Positions 52,119 to 61,506 of a DNA stretch of 64,000 nucleotides are shown here, in pieces. The notes below the pieces were generated by a model. It did not search any database, was not told the origin of the DNA, and was given only the letters and a program-made list of their open reading frames with translations. The DNA is from an uncultured Lachnospiraceae bacterium. Lineage in GTDB: Bacteria > Bacillota > Clostridia > Lachnospirales > Lachnospiraceae. The stretch lies in assembly GCA_902760755.1 (NCBI GenBank), contig CACWHK010000006.1, positions 1 to 64,000 on the forward strand. Reading direction: 5' to 3'. Numbering within the stretch: the stretch's first letter is position 1; every line of letters begins with the position of its first letter. Made by a program: the position numbers and the translations under genes.

Positions 52119-52214
52119 AATACAGTGAGTATATCATATGCAGACGTGGATTTCCACGGGGCAGCCTGCGGAAATGTCGAAAGCGGATCAGGCATCAGGC
52201 TAAAAAAACGGTAT

Positions 52215-52227
52215 AAATTTAGCAAAA
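52215..52227 (+). promoter_or_regulatory. Operator-like site upstream of the phosphohexomutase promoter
   Basis: AAATTTAGCAAAA, identical to a 13-mer at 61573-61585 before the GH26 gene. It lies seven bases before the -35 box. Confidence 0.55.
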
Positions 52228-52233
52228 TAAGGA

Positions 52234-52263
52234 TTGACAATCCGGGGTGTCAGAGACTAAAAT
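52234..52263 (+). promoter_or_regulatory. Promoter of the phosphohexomutase gene
   Basis: Consensus TTGACA (52234-52239), spacer 18, TAAAAT (52258-52263). Confidence 0.8.
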
Positions 52264-52264
52264 C

Positions 52265-52294
52265 TTAAGTAGATTTTACTTAAATTTAACTAAA
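52265..52294 (+). promoter_or_regulatory. Palindromic operator-like region downstream of the -10
   Basis: TTAAGTA-GATTT-TACTTAA (52265-52283) is a perfect 7-bp inverted repeat, followed directly by TTTAACTAAA (52285-52294). Both patterns recur before the GH26 gene (TTAAGTA 61534-61540, TTAACTAAA 61546-61554). Position between -10 and ATG suits a repressor roadblock. Confidence 0.55.
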
Positions 52295-52310
52295 AAGGAT
52301 GAAAGCCGCT

Positions 52311-54029
52311 ATGGGATACATGGATGAGTATAAGAAATGGTGCAAAGCCCCGTACTTTGATGCGGAGACCCGGGCAGAGCTTCTGGCGATCGAAGGAGAT
52401 GAGAAAGCCATCGAGGACCGGTTCTGGCGGTCACTGGAATTCGGAACCGGCGGACTGCGCGGAGAGATCGGTGCAGGCACGAACCGGATCAATATCTATA
52501 CGGTTCGTCATGCCACCCAGGGACTGGCAAATTATATCAAGAAAATGGGAGGACAGGACCGTGGCGTTATGCTGACCTATGACAACCGCCGGTTCTCTCC
52601 GGAATTTGCACGGGCTGCAGCTCTGGTCCTGAATGCAAACGGGATCAGAACTTATCTTACGGAATCCCTTCGCCCTACCCCGGAGCTTTCCTTCGGGGTG
52701 CGGGATCTTGGCTGTATCGCCGGAGTCATGATCACGGCCAGCCACAATCCGAGAGAATACAACGGCTACAAGGTTTACTGGGAGGACGGCGGACAGATCA
52801 CGCCGCCCCATGATAAGGGCATCATGGCTGAGGTGGAGGCACTGACGGATATTACGGATGTCTGTACCATGGAAGAGGATGAGGCACGGATTCGCGGTCT
52901 CTTCCGCATGATCGGAACGGATCTGGATGACCGTTATATCGCAGCCGTGAAGGCCCAGAGCATCCACCCGGAGATCATCCCCGAGGTGGCAGAGGACTTT
53001 GTGGTGGCATATTCACCCCTGCACGGTACCGGAAATATCCCGGTTCGCCGGGTGCTTCGGGAGCTTGGCTTTACCAGGGTCTTCGTCGAGCCGGATCAGC
53101 GGATCCCCGACGGAAACTTCCCCACGGTTCCGAAGCCGAATCCGGAGAACCCGGATGCCTGGGAGCGGGTGCTGAAGCTGGCGGAGGAGGTAAATGCCGA
53201 TATCATCCTCACCACCGATCCGGACGCGGACCGTCTCGGTGTCTGCTGTAAGGATGCAAAGACCGGCAAGCTGATCGTCTTCAACGGAAATATGTCCGGG
53301 ATCCTGATGGCGGATTATATCCTCCGTGAGAAGCGGGAGACCGGAACCATGCCGAAGAACCCGGCCCTCTGTGAGACCATTGTCACCACGGACATGGCGA
53401 AGGTGGTTGCCGAGGAGTACGGTGTGGCACTGATCGAGGTGCTGACCGGCTTCAAATATATCGGAGAGCAGATCAAATTCTTCGAGGAGCAGGGAACCTA
53501 TGACTATGTCTTCGGTCTTGAGGAAAGCTTTGGAAACCTGACCGGAACCTACGCACGGGATAAGGATGCCATCGGCTCCGTCATGATCCTCTGCGAGGTG
53601 GCAGCCTACTATAAGAAAAAAGGCATGACACTGTGGGATGCCATGGTGCAGCTTTATGAGAAATACGGATACTTCAAGGAGGGTCTTGATTTCATCGAGT
53701 GCAAGGGTATCGACGGAGCGGCAGAGATCCGGGCGAAGATGGAGAAGTTCCGGAAGGAACCGCCGGAGAGCCTTGCCGGCCTCTCGGTGCTGGCGGTACG
53801 GGACTACCTGACCGGAATCCGGAAGGATCTTACCACCGGAGAGGAAACCCCGGTAGACCTTCCCAAGTCCGATGTACTTTATTTTGAAATGGAGGACCAT
53901 GCGTGGTGCTGTGTCCGCCCCTCCGGGACGGAACCGAAGATCAAGTTCTACTACGGCGTGAAGGAAGACTCCATGGAAGCCTCCGAGGAGCGCCTGGAGC
54001 GCCTGCGGAAGGATCTTGTGTCACGGTAG
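52311..54029 (+). CDS. Phosphohexomutase (phosphoglucomutase/phosphomannomutase)
   Basis: Moves phosphate between C1 and C6 of glucose or mannose. 572 residues, the long Firmicute form. Active Ser144 in ITASHNPREYNGYK, metal loop TTDPDADRLGV, sugar loop EESFGNLTGTYARDKDAIGS and phosphate loop RPSGTEPKIKFYYGV are complete. Here it can turn mannose-1-phosphate from the GH130 phosphorylase into mannose-6-phosphate for ManA. Three in-frame ATGs lie close together (52299, 52311, 52320); 52311 gives MGYMDEYKKW, like relatives, with AAGGATG upstream. Confidence 0.92.
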   Translation: MGYMDEYKKWCKAPYFDAETRAELLAIEGDEKAIEDRFWRSLEFGTGGLRGEIGAGTNRINIYTVRHATQGLANYIKKMGGQDRGVMLTYDNRRFSPEFARAAALVLNANGIRTYLTESLRPTPELSFGVRDLGCIAGVMITASHNPREYNGYKVYWEDGGQITPPHDKGIMAEVEALTDITDVCTMEEDEARIRGLFRMIGTDLDDRYIAAVKAQSIHPEIIPEVAEDFVVAYSPLHGTGNIPVRRVLRELGFTRVFVEPDQRIPDGNFPTVPKPNPENPDAWERVLKLAEEVNADIILTTDPDADRLGVCCKDAKTGKLIVFNGNMSGILMADYILREKRETGTMPKNPALCETIVTTDMAKVVAEEYGVALIEVLTGFKYIGEQIKFFEEQGTYDYVFGLEESFGNLTGTYARDKDAIGSVMILCEVAAYYKKKGMTLWDAMVQLYEKYGYFKEGLDFIECKGIDGAAEIRAKMEKFRKEPPESLAGLSVLAVRDYLTGIRKDLTTGEETPVDLPKSDVLYFEMEDHAWCCVRPSGTEPKIKFYYGVKEDSMEASEERLERLRKDLVSR

Positions 54030-54054
54030 GGCGCGTAGCCATCCGGACAGCGCA

Positions 54055-54088
54055 TGTCATTCTGAGCCGATAAAACGGCGAAGGATCT
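54055..54088. repeat. Dispersed palindromic repeat, copy 4 (single arm)
   Basis: TGTCATTCTGAGCCG...CGGCGAAGGATC, one arm only, in the gap between the phosphohexomutase and epimerase genes. Confidence 0.7.
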
Positions 54089-54123
54089 TATCACGTTCTG
54101 CGTATAATTGAGGTATATATAAT

Positions 54124-55404
54124 ATGGACATGACAAATGAACAGTTCCTCCGGGAGCTGGATGAAGAGTTTACGACCCACGTGATCCCCTTTTGGGAGGG
54201 CCTGGCCGATCCCGACCGCGGCGGCTTCTATGGAGAGCTGGACTCGGGACTGGTGCTTCATAAGGACGCGGATAAGGGCTGCATCCTGAACAGCCGGATC
54301 CTCTGGTTTTTCTCCAATCTCTATCTGGAGTTTCGGAAGCAGGAGTATCTGGACTACGCGAGGATCGCGTATCGCGAGCTGACGGAGCATTTTCTTGACT
54401 CCAAATGCGGTGGAGTCTTCTGGTCGGTTACCGCAGCGGGAGAACCGTCGGATACACAGAAGCATACCTATAATCAAGCCTTTGCGATCTACGGACTGGC
54501 TTCCTACTTCGAAGCCTCCGGGGAGACGGAGGCACTGGCGGTGGCATGGAACCTCTTCCAGATCATCGAGATCCGGTGCAGGGACGAGGGCGGATATCTG
54601 GAGGCCTTCACCCGGGACTTCGGCCCCATGGACAACGAGAAGCTGTCCGAGAACGGAGTCATGGCAACACGAACCATGAATACCCTGCTTCACGTGATGG
54701 AAGCCTACACCGAGCTCTTCCGCGTGGCAGAGGGGAAGGAGGATGCCTTCCTCTATGAGATCAAAAACGAAGTGGGAGACCGGCTGTGCGAGATCCTGCA
54801 CCTATTCCGGGATGAGGTTTATAATCCCGAGCGTCGCAGGATGGAGGTGTTCTTCGACGCAGACTATAACACCCTGATCGATCTTTCCTCCTACGGTCAC
54901 GATATCGAGACCGCCTGGCTGATCGACCGGACCGTGGAGATCCTCGGTGCCGCGGGAACGGAATATGACCTCGGGTTCATCACGGCTGCTCTTGCCCGGG
55001 AGGTATACACCGCTGCGTATGACGGGTATGATCCCGAGGGCGAAGGACGTGTAAAGATTTCCGGCCAGATCGGGCACTCCATCCCTGCAGAATGTGAGAA
55101 GGGGGTAAAGGACGAGAGCCGTGTCTGGTGGATCCAGAGCGAAGGGATCGTCGGCTTCCTGAACGAGTATCAAAGGACCAGGGATGAGGCGTATCTTACG
55201 GCTGCAAAGGAACTCTGGAGCTACACGAAGACCTACCTTATCGACCGACGCGAGGGCTCCTGCTGGTACGGATATCTTCATGCGGACGGAACCCCGAAGA
55301 AAGAAAAATGTATCGCCGACGAGTGGACCTGTCCCTACCACAGCGGACGCATGTGGCTGGAGGTAAGGAAACGTCTGGCAGTAAAACCGGAAGAAGGAGA
55401 ATGA
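54124..55404 (+). CDS. Cellobiose/mannobiose 2-epimerase (AGE family)
   Basis: Epimerises the reducing-end sugar of beta-1,4-linked disaccharides, here probably mannobiose to mannosyl-glucose. 426 residues, an (alpha/alpha)6 barrel enzyme. [85 protein letters not shown] and [16 protein letters not shown] carry the expected His, Arg, Trp and Glu residues. Start ATG 54124 has GAGG ten bases upstream (a second Met two codons on is possible). Its stop TGA is just before the GH130 start, so the two act as a pair. Confidence 0.93.
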   Translation: MDMTNEQFLRELDEEFTTHVIPFWEGLADPDRGGFYGELDSGLVLHKDADKGCILNSRILWFFSNLYLEFRKQEYLDYARIAYRELTEHFLDSKCGGVFWSVTAAGEPSDTQKHTYNQAFAIYGLASYFEASGETEALAVAWNLFQIIEIRCRDEGGYLEAFTRDFGPMDNEKLSENGVMATRTMNTLLHVMEAYTELFRVAEGKEDAFLYEIKNEVGDRLCEILHLFRDEVYNPERRRMEVFFDADYNTLIDLSSYGHDIETAWLIDRTVEILGAAGTEYDLGFITAALAREVYTAAYDGYDPEGEGRVKISGQIGHSIPAECEKGVKDESRVWWIQSEGIVGFLNEYQRTRDEAYLTAAKELWSYTKTYLIDRREGSCWYGYLHADGTPKKEKCIADEWTCPYHSGRMWLEVRKRLAVKPEEGE

Positions 55405-55406
55405 CC

Positions 55407-56579
55407 ATGGCCTGGGAAGAATACGAGCGTCAGCTCAGTAACTATAACGCACTGATCCATCGGAAGAACGAAAAGACGGGCTTCTATAACGGAATCTATG
55501 ACCGCTGGAAATATCCGGTGCTCACACGGCAGCACATCCCGCTTTTCTGGAAATATGATCTGAACCCGGAAACGAATCCCCACTTCATGGAGCGTCTCGG
55601 CGTGAACGCCGTATTCAACTCCGGCGCCATCTATCTGGACGGGAAGTATTATCTCGTGGCCCGGGTGGAGGGCAATGACCGGAAGTCCTTCTTCGGAGTT
55701 GCGGTCTCCGACAGCGGTGTGGACGGCTTCCGGTTCCTGGACTATCCGGTGCAGCTGCCCGACACCTGCCCGGAGGAAACAAATGTCTATGACATGCGCC
55801 TCACGAAGCACGAGGACGGATACATTTACGGGGTCTTTTGCTCCGAGAGCAAGGATACGACAACCAATGACCTCTCTGCAGCCGTTGCGGCGGCCGGGAT
55901 CGTCCGGACAAGGGACATGGTGAAATGGGAACGGCTCCCGAACCTTCGGACCCTCCGTTCTCCCCAGCAGAGAAATGTGGTGCTGTATCCCGAATTCGTG
56001 GACGGAAAATATGCCTTCTACACCCGCCCCATGGATGATTTCATCGAGACCGGCAGCGGCGGAGGCGTGGGCTTCGGAACCTGCGAGGATATCACCAATG
56101 CCGTGATCGACGAGGAGATCATCACAAGTAAGCGGAAGTATCACACCATCACCGAAGCAAAGAACGGTGCGGGTGCAACGCCCATTAAGACGGACCGCGG
56201 ATACATCCATATCGCCCATGGGGTGCGGAACACGGCAGCGGGACTTCGCTACGTGATCTACGCATTTGCCACGGCCCTGGACGATCCTACCCGCGTGATC
56301 GCGGAGCCCTCGGGCTTCCTTATCGCGCCCCTTGGCCGGGAACGCGTCGGTGACGTGAGCAACGTAGTCTTCACCAACGGAGCCATCGTAAATGAGAAGG
56401 ACGAAGTCTTTATCTACTACGCATCCTCCGACACCCGCCTGCATGTGGCGACCACCACGCTGGAACGCCTTACGGACTATGTCTTCAATACGCCGGAGGA
56501 TCCGCTCCGCTCCGTGCTCTGCGTACAGCAGCGCTGCGACCTGATCCGGAAGAACCTTGAGGTTATGAACAGAAACTAG
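55407..56579 (+). CDS. GH130 4-O-beta-D-mannosyl-D-glucose phosphorylase
   Basis: Phosphorolyses mannosyl-glucose to alpha-mannose-1-phosphate and glucose in the cytosol, saving one ATP. 390 residues, single-domain five-bladed propeller. The start region [22 protein letters not shown] and [19 protein letters not shown] are as in GH130 subfamily 1; proposed catalytic Asp129 is in [22 protein letters not shown] 55407 has GGAG seven bases upstream; ATG 55401 is too close to it. Follows the epimerase with which it forms the mannobiose pathway. Confidence 0.94.
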   Translation: MAWEEYERQLSNYNALIHRKNEKTGFYNGIYDRWKYPVLTRQHIPLFWKYDLNPETNPHFMERLGVNAVFNSGAIYLDGKYYLVARVEGNDRKSFFGVAVSDSGVDGFRFLDYPVQLPDTCPEETNVYDMRLTKHEDGYIYGVFCSESKDTTTNDLSAAVAAAGIVRTRDMVKWERLPNLRTLRSPQQRNVVLYPEFVDGKYAFYTRPMDDFIETGSGGGVGFGTCEDITNAVIDEEIITSKRKYHTITEAKNGAGATPIKTDRGYIHIAHGVRNTAAGLRYVIYAFATALDDPTRVIAEPSGFLIAPLGRERVGDVSNVVFTNGAIVNEKDEVFIYYASSDTRLHVATTTLERLTDYVFNTPEDPLRSVLCVQQRCDLIRKNLEVMNRN

Positions 56580-56600
56580 TATATCGTCCACGAAGTGCCA

Positions 56601-56632
56601 TGTCATTCTGACGAGCCGAGCGAGGAAGAATC
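56601..56632. repeat. Dispersed palindromic repeat, copy 5 (single arm)
   Basis: TGTCATTCTGACGAG...GAAGAATC, in the 130-base gap between the GH130 and manA genes. Confidence 0.7.
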
Positions 56633-56709
56633 CCGTCGACAGTAGCTGCCATGGGATTTGGCGGTTCGATCTGATCGGCGGAACACAATCGTAAGTGAGG
56701 AAAAGATTA

Positions 56710-57684
56710 ATGTACATCCTGCGAATGAACCCTGTTTTTAAGGAAACCATCTGGGGAGGAAGCCGCCTCCGTGACGACTTCGGCTATGACATCCCCAGCG
56801 ATCATACCGGTGAATGCTGGGGCGTCAGCGCCCATCCGGACGGAGAAGGAAGTGTGGCAAATGGCGAGTACGCCGGAACGCCCCTGTCCGTACTCTGGAA
56901 GGACCATCCCGAGCTCTTCGGGAACTACCCCCTGGACCGGTTCCCGCTTCTTACCAAGATCATAGACGCACAGGGGGATCTGTCCATCCAGGTGCACCCG
57001 GATGATACCTACGCCGCAGAACATGAGAACGGCGCCCTCGGGAAGATGGAGTGCTGGTACATCCTCGACTGCGACCCGGATGCAACCATCGTCATCGGGC
57101 ATAATGCAAAGACCCGGGAAGAGCTTCGGGACATGGTCTACGGAGAACGCTGGGATGAGCTGATCCGGGAGATCCCCATCCGAAAGGGAGACTTCTTCCA
57201 GATCGATCCCGGAACCGTGCACGCCATCAAGGGTGGAACCCTGCTCCTGGAAAGCCAGCAGAGCAGCGATATCACCTATCGCCTCTACGACTACGGACGC
57301 CTCCAGAACGGAAAGCCAAGAGAACTCCATATCGAGAAGAGCCTCGACGTCATAGAAGTCCCCTTCACCGAACGCCGCGCCCTTCCCCCTTCCGAACAAG
57401 ACTCCTGGCTGCAGCTCCTCTACAGCTGCAAATACTACAACGTCTGGAAGGGAACGCTCGACCCAAACAGCGAGACGACAGAACTGCTTCCGCCCCCGAC
57501 CTACTTCACCATCGGCTCCGTCCTTTCCGGCGAAGCAACCCTCGACAACGCCCCCTTTAAGAAGGGCGACCACTTCATCGTCCCCGCAGGCTACGGACCG
57601 GCTTGGTCCTTCGCCACGGATGCTATTTTCGGGGCCCGGCTCGCGCCCTCTCGCTTCGCTCGAGCCGCGGCATTCGCCGAATAG
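56710..57684 (+). CDS. manA: Mannose-6-phosphate isomerase ManA, C-terminus replaced by a repeat element
   Basis: Converts mannose-6-phosphate to fructose-6-phosphate, the last step from mannan to glycolysis. 324 residues. NPVFKETIWGG, SVQVHPDDTYAAEHE-type zinc site IQVHPDDTYAAEHENG, GTVHAIKGGTLLLESQQSSDITYRLYDYGR and GDHFIVPAG are intact. After GPAWSF the reading runs into a palindromic element at 57615, so the last 22-23 residues (TDAIFGARLAPSRF onward) come from it and replace the usual final beta-strands. The active site is upstream of this point, so it may still work. ATG 56710 has GAGGAAAAG upstream. Confidence 0.9.
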   Translation: MYILRMNPVFKETIWGGSRLRDDFGYDIPSDHTGECWGVSAHPDGEGSVANGEYAGTPLSVLWKDHPELFGNYPLDRFPLLTKIIDAQGDLSIQVHPDDTYAAEHENGALGKMECWYILDCDPDATIVIGHNAKTREELRDMVYGERWDELIREIPIRKGDFFQIDPGTVHAIKGGTLLLESQQSSDITYRLYDYGRLQNGKPRELHIEKSLDVIEVPFTERRALPPSEQDSWLQLLYSCKYYNVWKGTLDPNSETTELLPPPTYFTIGSVLSGEATLDNAPFKKGDHFIVPAGYGPAWSFATDAIFGARLAPSRFARAAAFAE

Positions 57685-57823
57685 GCATGCGAGCATTCCT
57701 GCTCGGCTCATTGCCCGCGCCAATTTCGGGTGCCCCTTGCGGTTCTAAGCTTCCCACTTCGTGCTTCGCACCCGTGGATTGCTAAGAACCGAGACCCGAA
57801 ATGACCCCGAAAACAGCACCGTG
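57615..57823. repeat. Large palindromic element A (overlaps end of manA)
   Basis: Left end CACGGATGCTATTTTCGGGG (57615-57634); right end CCCCGAAAACAGCACCGTG (57805-57823), its near-perfect inverse. Inside, TTCGGGT/ACCCGAA and CGGTTCTAAGC/GCTAAGAACCG form a second long stem with core GGTTCTAAGCTTCCC...GGATTGCTAAGAACC. The manA reading frame ends within it. Confidence 0.8.
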
Positions 57824-58136
57824 TCCGGACTGGGCGCGCCTGTCTGGCACAGAGAAAAACTATTTATTAACGAAGTGAATTTCGTATGGGAAAAACCATA
57901 CATGAAAAAGATGGCCAGAGTCCCCATGGATTGACCATTAGAGGCGCGATAATGTCCGGCCACGATGCTATTTTCGAGGACGTTGCGGGTCTCGGCACTT
58001 AGCAATCCGCAAGCACGTAGTGCGCCGCGGGAAGCTTAGTGCCGCTAGGGGTTCCCGCAATTAGGCGCGAGCCGGTCCTCGAAAAAGCATCGGTGGCACA
58101 GGACACAGCGCCGACTCATGAAAAGGAATGAACGTT
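57685..58136. other. 452-base region with no gene, filled by palindromic elements
   Basis: Contains the right part of element A, an intermediate palindrome (57821-57962: GTGTCCGGAC...CGCGCCT against AGGCGCG...GTCCGGCCAC, enclosing TCTGGC/GCCAGA) and element C. I found no plausible gene on either strand; a small minus-strand frame only reflects the symmetry. Confidence 0.7.
57961..58096. repeat. Large palindromic element C (related to A)
   Basis: Left CGATGCTATTTTCGAGGAC (57963-57981), right GTCCTCGAAAAAGCATCG (58075-58092). The core, GGCACTTAGCAATCC...GGGAAGCTTAGTGCC, matches the reverse complement of the core of element A except in compensating stem positions. Outer ends of A and C share CCACG-ATGCTATTTTCG. 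Confidence 0.8.
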
Positions 58137-59105
58137 ATGTTTGATACATTATTTTGCAAGGGTTACACCTGGGGCTTCTTCAGCAAGAAGGGCGAATGGC
58201 TGACGTCTGCGGCGGAGCATTCGATGCAGAGGCTCGCCTCCAACGGACTTACCTGGATCTGCCTCACCGTCAACGCCTGGCAGGAAACCTTCTACAGCAC
58301 GAAAATCTTTTCCCTCTACGGCAAAACCCAGACCGACGAGGAAGTCGCCCACGCCGTAGCCATGGCGAAGCGCCTGGGCCTGAAGGTCTGTCTGAAGCCC
58401 ATGGTCAACTGCCTGGACCGGAGCTGGCGCGCAAGGATCAGCTTCCCCACGGAGGAAGGAACCACCTACTGGGATGACTGGTTCGCCTCCTACCGAAGCT
58501 TCATGAACTATTACGCGGAAATGGCGGAGCGCCTCGGCTGTGAGATGCTCTGCACCGGCTGCGAGATGGCAGGCATGGATACCCAGGCCGAGCAGTGCAG
58601 GCGGATGATCGCGGAGGTTCGGGAACGCTACTCCGGCATCGTGATGCATAACATCAACCACGGCGACGAGTTCGCCTTCCGCTGGCTGGACGCAGTGGAC
58701 GTGATCGGGATCAGCGGATATTATCCGGTGACGGATCCGGAGCATCGCGGCATAGAGGTCATGCGGGAACGCTGGAAGCCGGTGGTGGAAGGTCTTAGGG
58801 CCTGTCATGAGAGGTACGGAAAGCCCATCATGTTCGCGGAGATCGGCGTTCGAAATGAAGAGGGCTGCACCATGTACCCCTGGGATTTCAGGGATCGCCC
58901 CGAGAAACCCATCGACGAGCAGGAGCAGGCAGATTTCTACGAGACAGCCATGGAGGCGACCTGGGAGCTGCCCTGGTTTGCAGGGTACTTCTGGTGGGAC
59001 TGGAAGGCAGTGCTCCCGCCGGAGGAAGAAGCAAAGAAGAACCGCGATTTCACCGTGTACGGCAAGAAAGCTGAGAACGTTTTGAAAGAGTGGTACACAC
59101 GATAG
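58137..59105 (+). CDS. GH113 beta-1,4-mannanase, cytosolic
   Basis: 322 residues, no signal peptide, so it acts on imported manno-oligosaccharides. The TIM-barrel strand ends CKGYTWGFF, GLKVCLKPMVNCLD and FRWLDAVDVIGISGYYP are as in GH113. Acid/base Glu143 is in CTGCEMAGMD and nucleophile Glu235 in IMFAEIGVRN; Trp-rich FAGYFWWDWK closes the barrel. ATG 58137 has AAAAGG about 10 bases upstream; ATG 58128 is too close to that signal. Preceded by the palindromic elements and no clear promoter. Confidence 0.92.
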   Translation: MFDTLFCKGYTWGFFSKKGEWLTSAAEHSMQRLASNGLTWICLTVNAWQETFYSTKIFSLYGKTQTDEEVAHAVAMAKRLGLKVCLKPMVNCLDRSWRARISFPTEEGTTYWDDWFASYRSFMNYYAEMAERLGCEMLCTGCEMAGMDTQAEQCRRMIAEVRERYSGIVMHNINHGDEFAFRWLDAVDVIGISGYYPVTDPEHRGIEVMRERWKPVVEGLRACHERYGKPIMFAEIGVRNEEGCTMYPWDFRDRPEKPIDEQEQADFYETAMEATWELPWFAGYFWWDWKAVLPPEEEAKKNRDFTVYGKKAENVLKEWYTR

Positions 59106-59150
59106 AGAAAGGGTAGGATCGTTTCTGCGGTCTTACAGACGGAAGAATCC

Positions 59151-60482
59151 ATGCGAAAGAAGATCTATAGAAGACTGGCAGCCGTTTCACTGGCTCTCGC
59201 CCTTTTGCTTTCCGGCTGCGGAAGCTCCGGCGGCGGAACAACGGAAGCGACCGAGAGCATTACCTCCGAAGCGGTGACAACGGAGAGTCCCGTGACCGAA
59301 GCGGTTACCACCGAAGCGGCCACCGACTCCACGGAACAGGGAGGCATGCTCCCCGAGGTCTCCATCCCGGAAATGAAGATGGAGGGTCATGAGGTCCCGG
59401 AGAACGAAGCATTTGCCTTTGTACGGGATATGAAGATCGGAGTCAGTCTCGGCAACACCTTCGATGCATTTAACGATACAAGTCTGAAGGATGAAATGGA
59501 CACCGAAACCGTCTGGTGCGGGATCAGGACCACCGAGCAAATGATCAGGGACTTCCACGCGGCAGGCTTTGAGTCCATCCGGATCCCCGTTTCCTGGCAT
59601 AACCACATCACGGATGATGACTGCACCATATCCGAAGCCTGGATGAACCGGGTGAATGAGGTGGTGGACTGGGCCATCAACGACGGCATGTACGTGATCC
59701 TGAATATCCACCACGATAACCATGAGGAAGCAAACGGCTTCTATCCGGACCGTGCCCACCAGGCACAGTCCGAGAAGTATATCCGGCGGATCTGGGAGCA
59801 GCTCTCCGAACGGTATAAGGATTACGGGGAGAAGCTGATCTTCGAATCCATGAACGAGCCGCGGCTGGTGGGGCATAAGTATGAATGGTGGTTCCCCTCC
59901 GGGGATGCGGACGTGGCGGAATCGGTGCAGTGTATCAACGAGCTGAATCAGCTCTTTGTAAATACGGTACGTGCCTCCGGCGGAAACAATGCCACACGGT
60001 ATCTCATGTGCCCCGGGTATGATGCCTCCGCAGACGGAGCGCTGCACCCGGACTACAAGGTACCTGAGGAACCGGCGGATTACACCGGAGCCGTGAGTCA
60101 CATCATGGTTTCCGTGCATGCATACACGCCCTACAGCTTTGCGCTGGACTTAAACGGAACCTCCGAGTTCAGTTTAAACAATACCGGCGGAACCTCCGAG
60201 ATCGACGGGTTCATGAGCCGGCTCTACGGCCGGTTCGTTTCCAAGGGAATACCGGTGGTGATCGGAGAGTTCGGAGCTGTGGATAAGAATAAGAATCTGC
60301 AGTCCCGCGTGGACTTTGCAGCCTACTACGTGGCTAAGGCCAGGTCCTACGGCATGACCGCGCTCTGGTGGGACAACAATGCATTTACCGGAAACGGCGA
60401 GTCCCTCGGCCTGTATTACCGTCGGGGCGGCTACTTTATCTACGAGGATATCGTGAAAGCGCTTATGTTGAATTGTTACTAA
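59151..60482 (+). CDS. GH5 endo-glycanase lipoprotein (glucanase or mannanase)
   Basis: 443 residues. Lipobox LSGC (Cys23), a Thr/Glu/Ser linker with the repeat EAVTTE (about 30-65), then a GH5 domain of the subfamily-4 look: GVSLGNTFDAFND, IRIPVSWHNHI, VILNIHHDN, acid/base Glu236 in FESMNEPRLVG, VSVHAYTPYSFALD, nucleophile Glu373 in PVVIGEFGAVDK and ALWWDNN. Surface-exposed; cuts beta-1,4-glucan, glucomannan or xyloglucan. Which one cannot be told from sequence alone. GGAAG precedes the ATG. Confidence 0.92.
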   Translation: MRKKIYRRLAAVSLALALLLSGCGSSGGGTTEATESITSEAVTTESPVTEAVTTEAATDSTEQGGMLPEVSIPEMKMEGHEVPENEAFAFVRDMKIGVSLGNTFDAFNDTSLKDEMDTETVWCGIRTTEQMIRDFHAAGFESIRIPVSWHNHITDDDCTISEAWMNRVNEVVDWAINDGMYVILNIHHDNHEEANGFYPDRAHQAQSEKYIRRIWEQLSERYKDYGEKLIFESMNEPRLVGHKYEWWFPSGDADVAESVQCINELNQLFVNTVRASGGNNATRYLMCPGYDASADGALHPDYKVPEEPADYTGAVSHIMVSVHAYTPYSFALDLNGTSEFSLNNTGGTSEIDGFMSRLYGRFVSKGIPVVIGEFGAVDKNKNLQSRVDFAAYYVAKARSYGMTALWWDNNAFTGNGESLGLYYRRGGYFIYEDIVKALMLNCY

Positions 60483-60498
60483 GAAAGGGGTTTTCCAT

Positions 60499-61506
60499 AT
60501 GGCAGCGACAGAGAAGAAGGTGACCATGAAGGACATAGCCGCGGAATTCGGCGTCAGCATTGTGACGGTGTCCAAGGCACTGGCAGGCAAGGATGGTGTC
60601 GGAGATCAGCTCCGGCAGGACATCATCGACCGGGCACATGAACTGGGATATGTCTTTAAGAAGGGCACGGACCGTGCAGGCACCAGAAATGTGGCGATCG
60701 TGATCGCGGAACGCTTCATCGGAGAGGACTCCTTCTATCAGAAGGTATATCAGAGGATCCTGCTGGAGCTGACCCGCAGGAACTACGTGGCGATCCTGGA
60801 GGCTGTCCGTCAGGAGGATGAGGAGAAGGGAGAGCTTCCGAAGCTGGTGGCTCTTTCCGCCATCGACCAGATCATCGTGATCGGTGAGATCAGCAACGCC
60901 TACCTGAACGCCATCGTAAAGACCGGCATCGGATGTATTCTCTTTGACTTCGAGAACGAGGACTACGATATGGATTCCGTCCTCAGCGATAACGTAAACG
61001 GCGGATATCTGCTGACCAGGCACCTGGTGCGGAGCGGCTGCAGAACTGTGGGTTTTGTGGGAAATCATCTGGCAACCCGGAGCAATCTGGACCGCTACGT
61101 GGGCTTCCGCAAGTACCTGATCGCCAATGATATCGCATTTGATGACCGTTGGGTCATCAGCGACCGGGATATGAACGGCCTGGATATCGACCTGGTGCTT
61201 CCGGAGGAGCTTCCGGACGGATTCGTCTGCGCCTGCGACCTCACCGCCTATCGTCTGATCCGCGTCCTGCGGGAGAAGGGATTCGCCGTTCCCGAGGATG
61301 TGGCCGTGGTGGGATACGATGATTACGCGAACAACAAGCTGGAGGGTGTGGAGCTTACCACCTACCATGTAAATGTGGAGGAAATGATCTCCCAGTGCAT
61401 GAACATGCTGGAGCAGCACTGTGAAAACCCGGACTATCGCTACGGAACTGTTCTTTCCTACGGGTGGTTGGTGGAGCGTCGGACCGGACGATATCACGGG
61501 AAATAG
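60499..61506 (+). CDS. LacI-family transcriptional regulator
   Basis: 335 residues. DNA-binding domain VTMKDIAAEFGVSIVTVSKALAGKDGVGDQLRQDIIDRAHELGY with the usual hinge; then a periplasmic-binding-protein-like sensor with NGGYLLTRHLVRSGCRTVGFVGN, FVCACDLTAYRLIRVLREKGFAVPEDVAVVGYDDY. Lies between GH5 and GH26 genes, with AAAGGGG upstream. Shared AT-rich sites before the mutase and GH26 genes make it the natural candidate for control of the mannan locus. Ligand probably a manno-disaccharide or sugar phosphate (inference). Confidence 0.92.
   Translation: MAATEKKVTMKDIAAEFGVSIVTVSKALAGKDGVGDQLRQDIIDRAHELGYVFKKGTDRAGTRNVAIVIAERFIGEDSFYQKVYQRILLELTRRNYVAILEAVRQEDEEKGELPKLVALSAIDQIIVIGEISNAYLNAIVKTGIGCILFDFENEDYDMDSVLSDNVNGGYLLTRHLVRSGCRTVGFVGNHLATRSNLDRYVGFRKYLIANDIAFDDRWVISDRDMNGLDIDLVLPEELPDGFVCACDLTAYRLIRVLREKGFAVPEDVAVVGYDDYANNKLEGVELTTYHVNVEEMISQCMNMLEQHCENPDYRYGTVLSYGWLVERRTGRYHGK

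Noticed and set aside
57745..58005. 86-residue minus-strand frame in the palindromic region
   Set aside because: It has no ribosome-binding site and arises from the symmetry of the elements.
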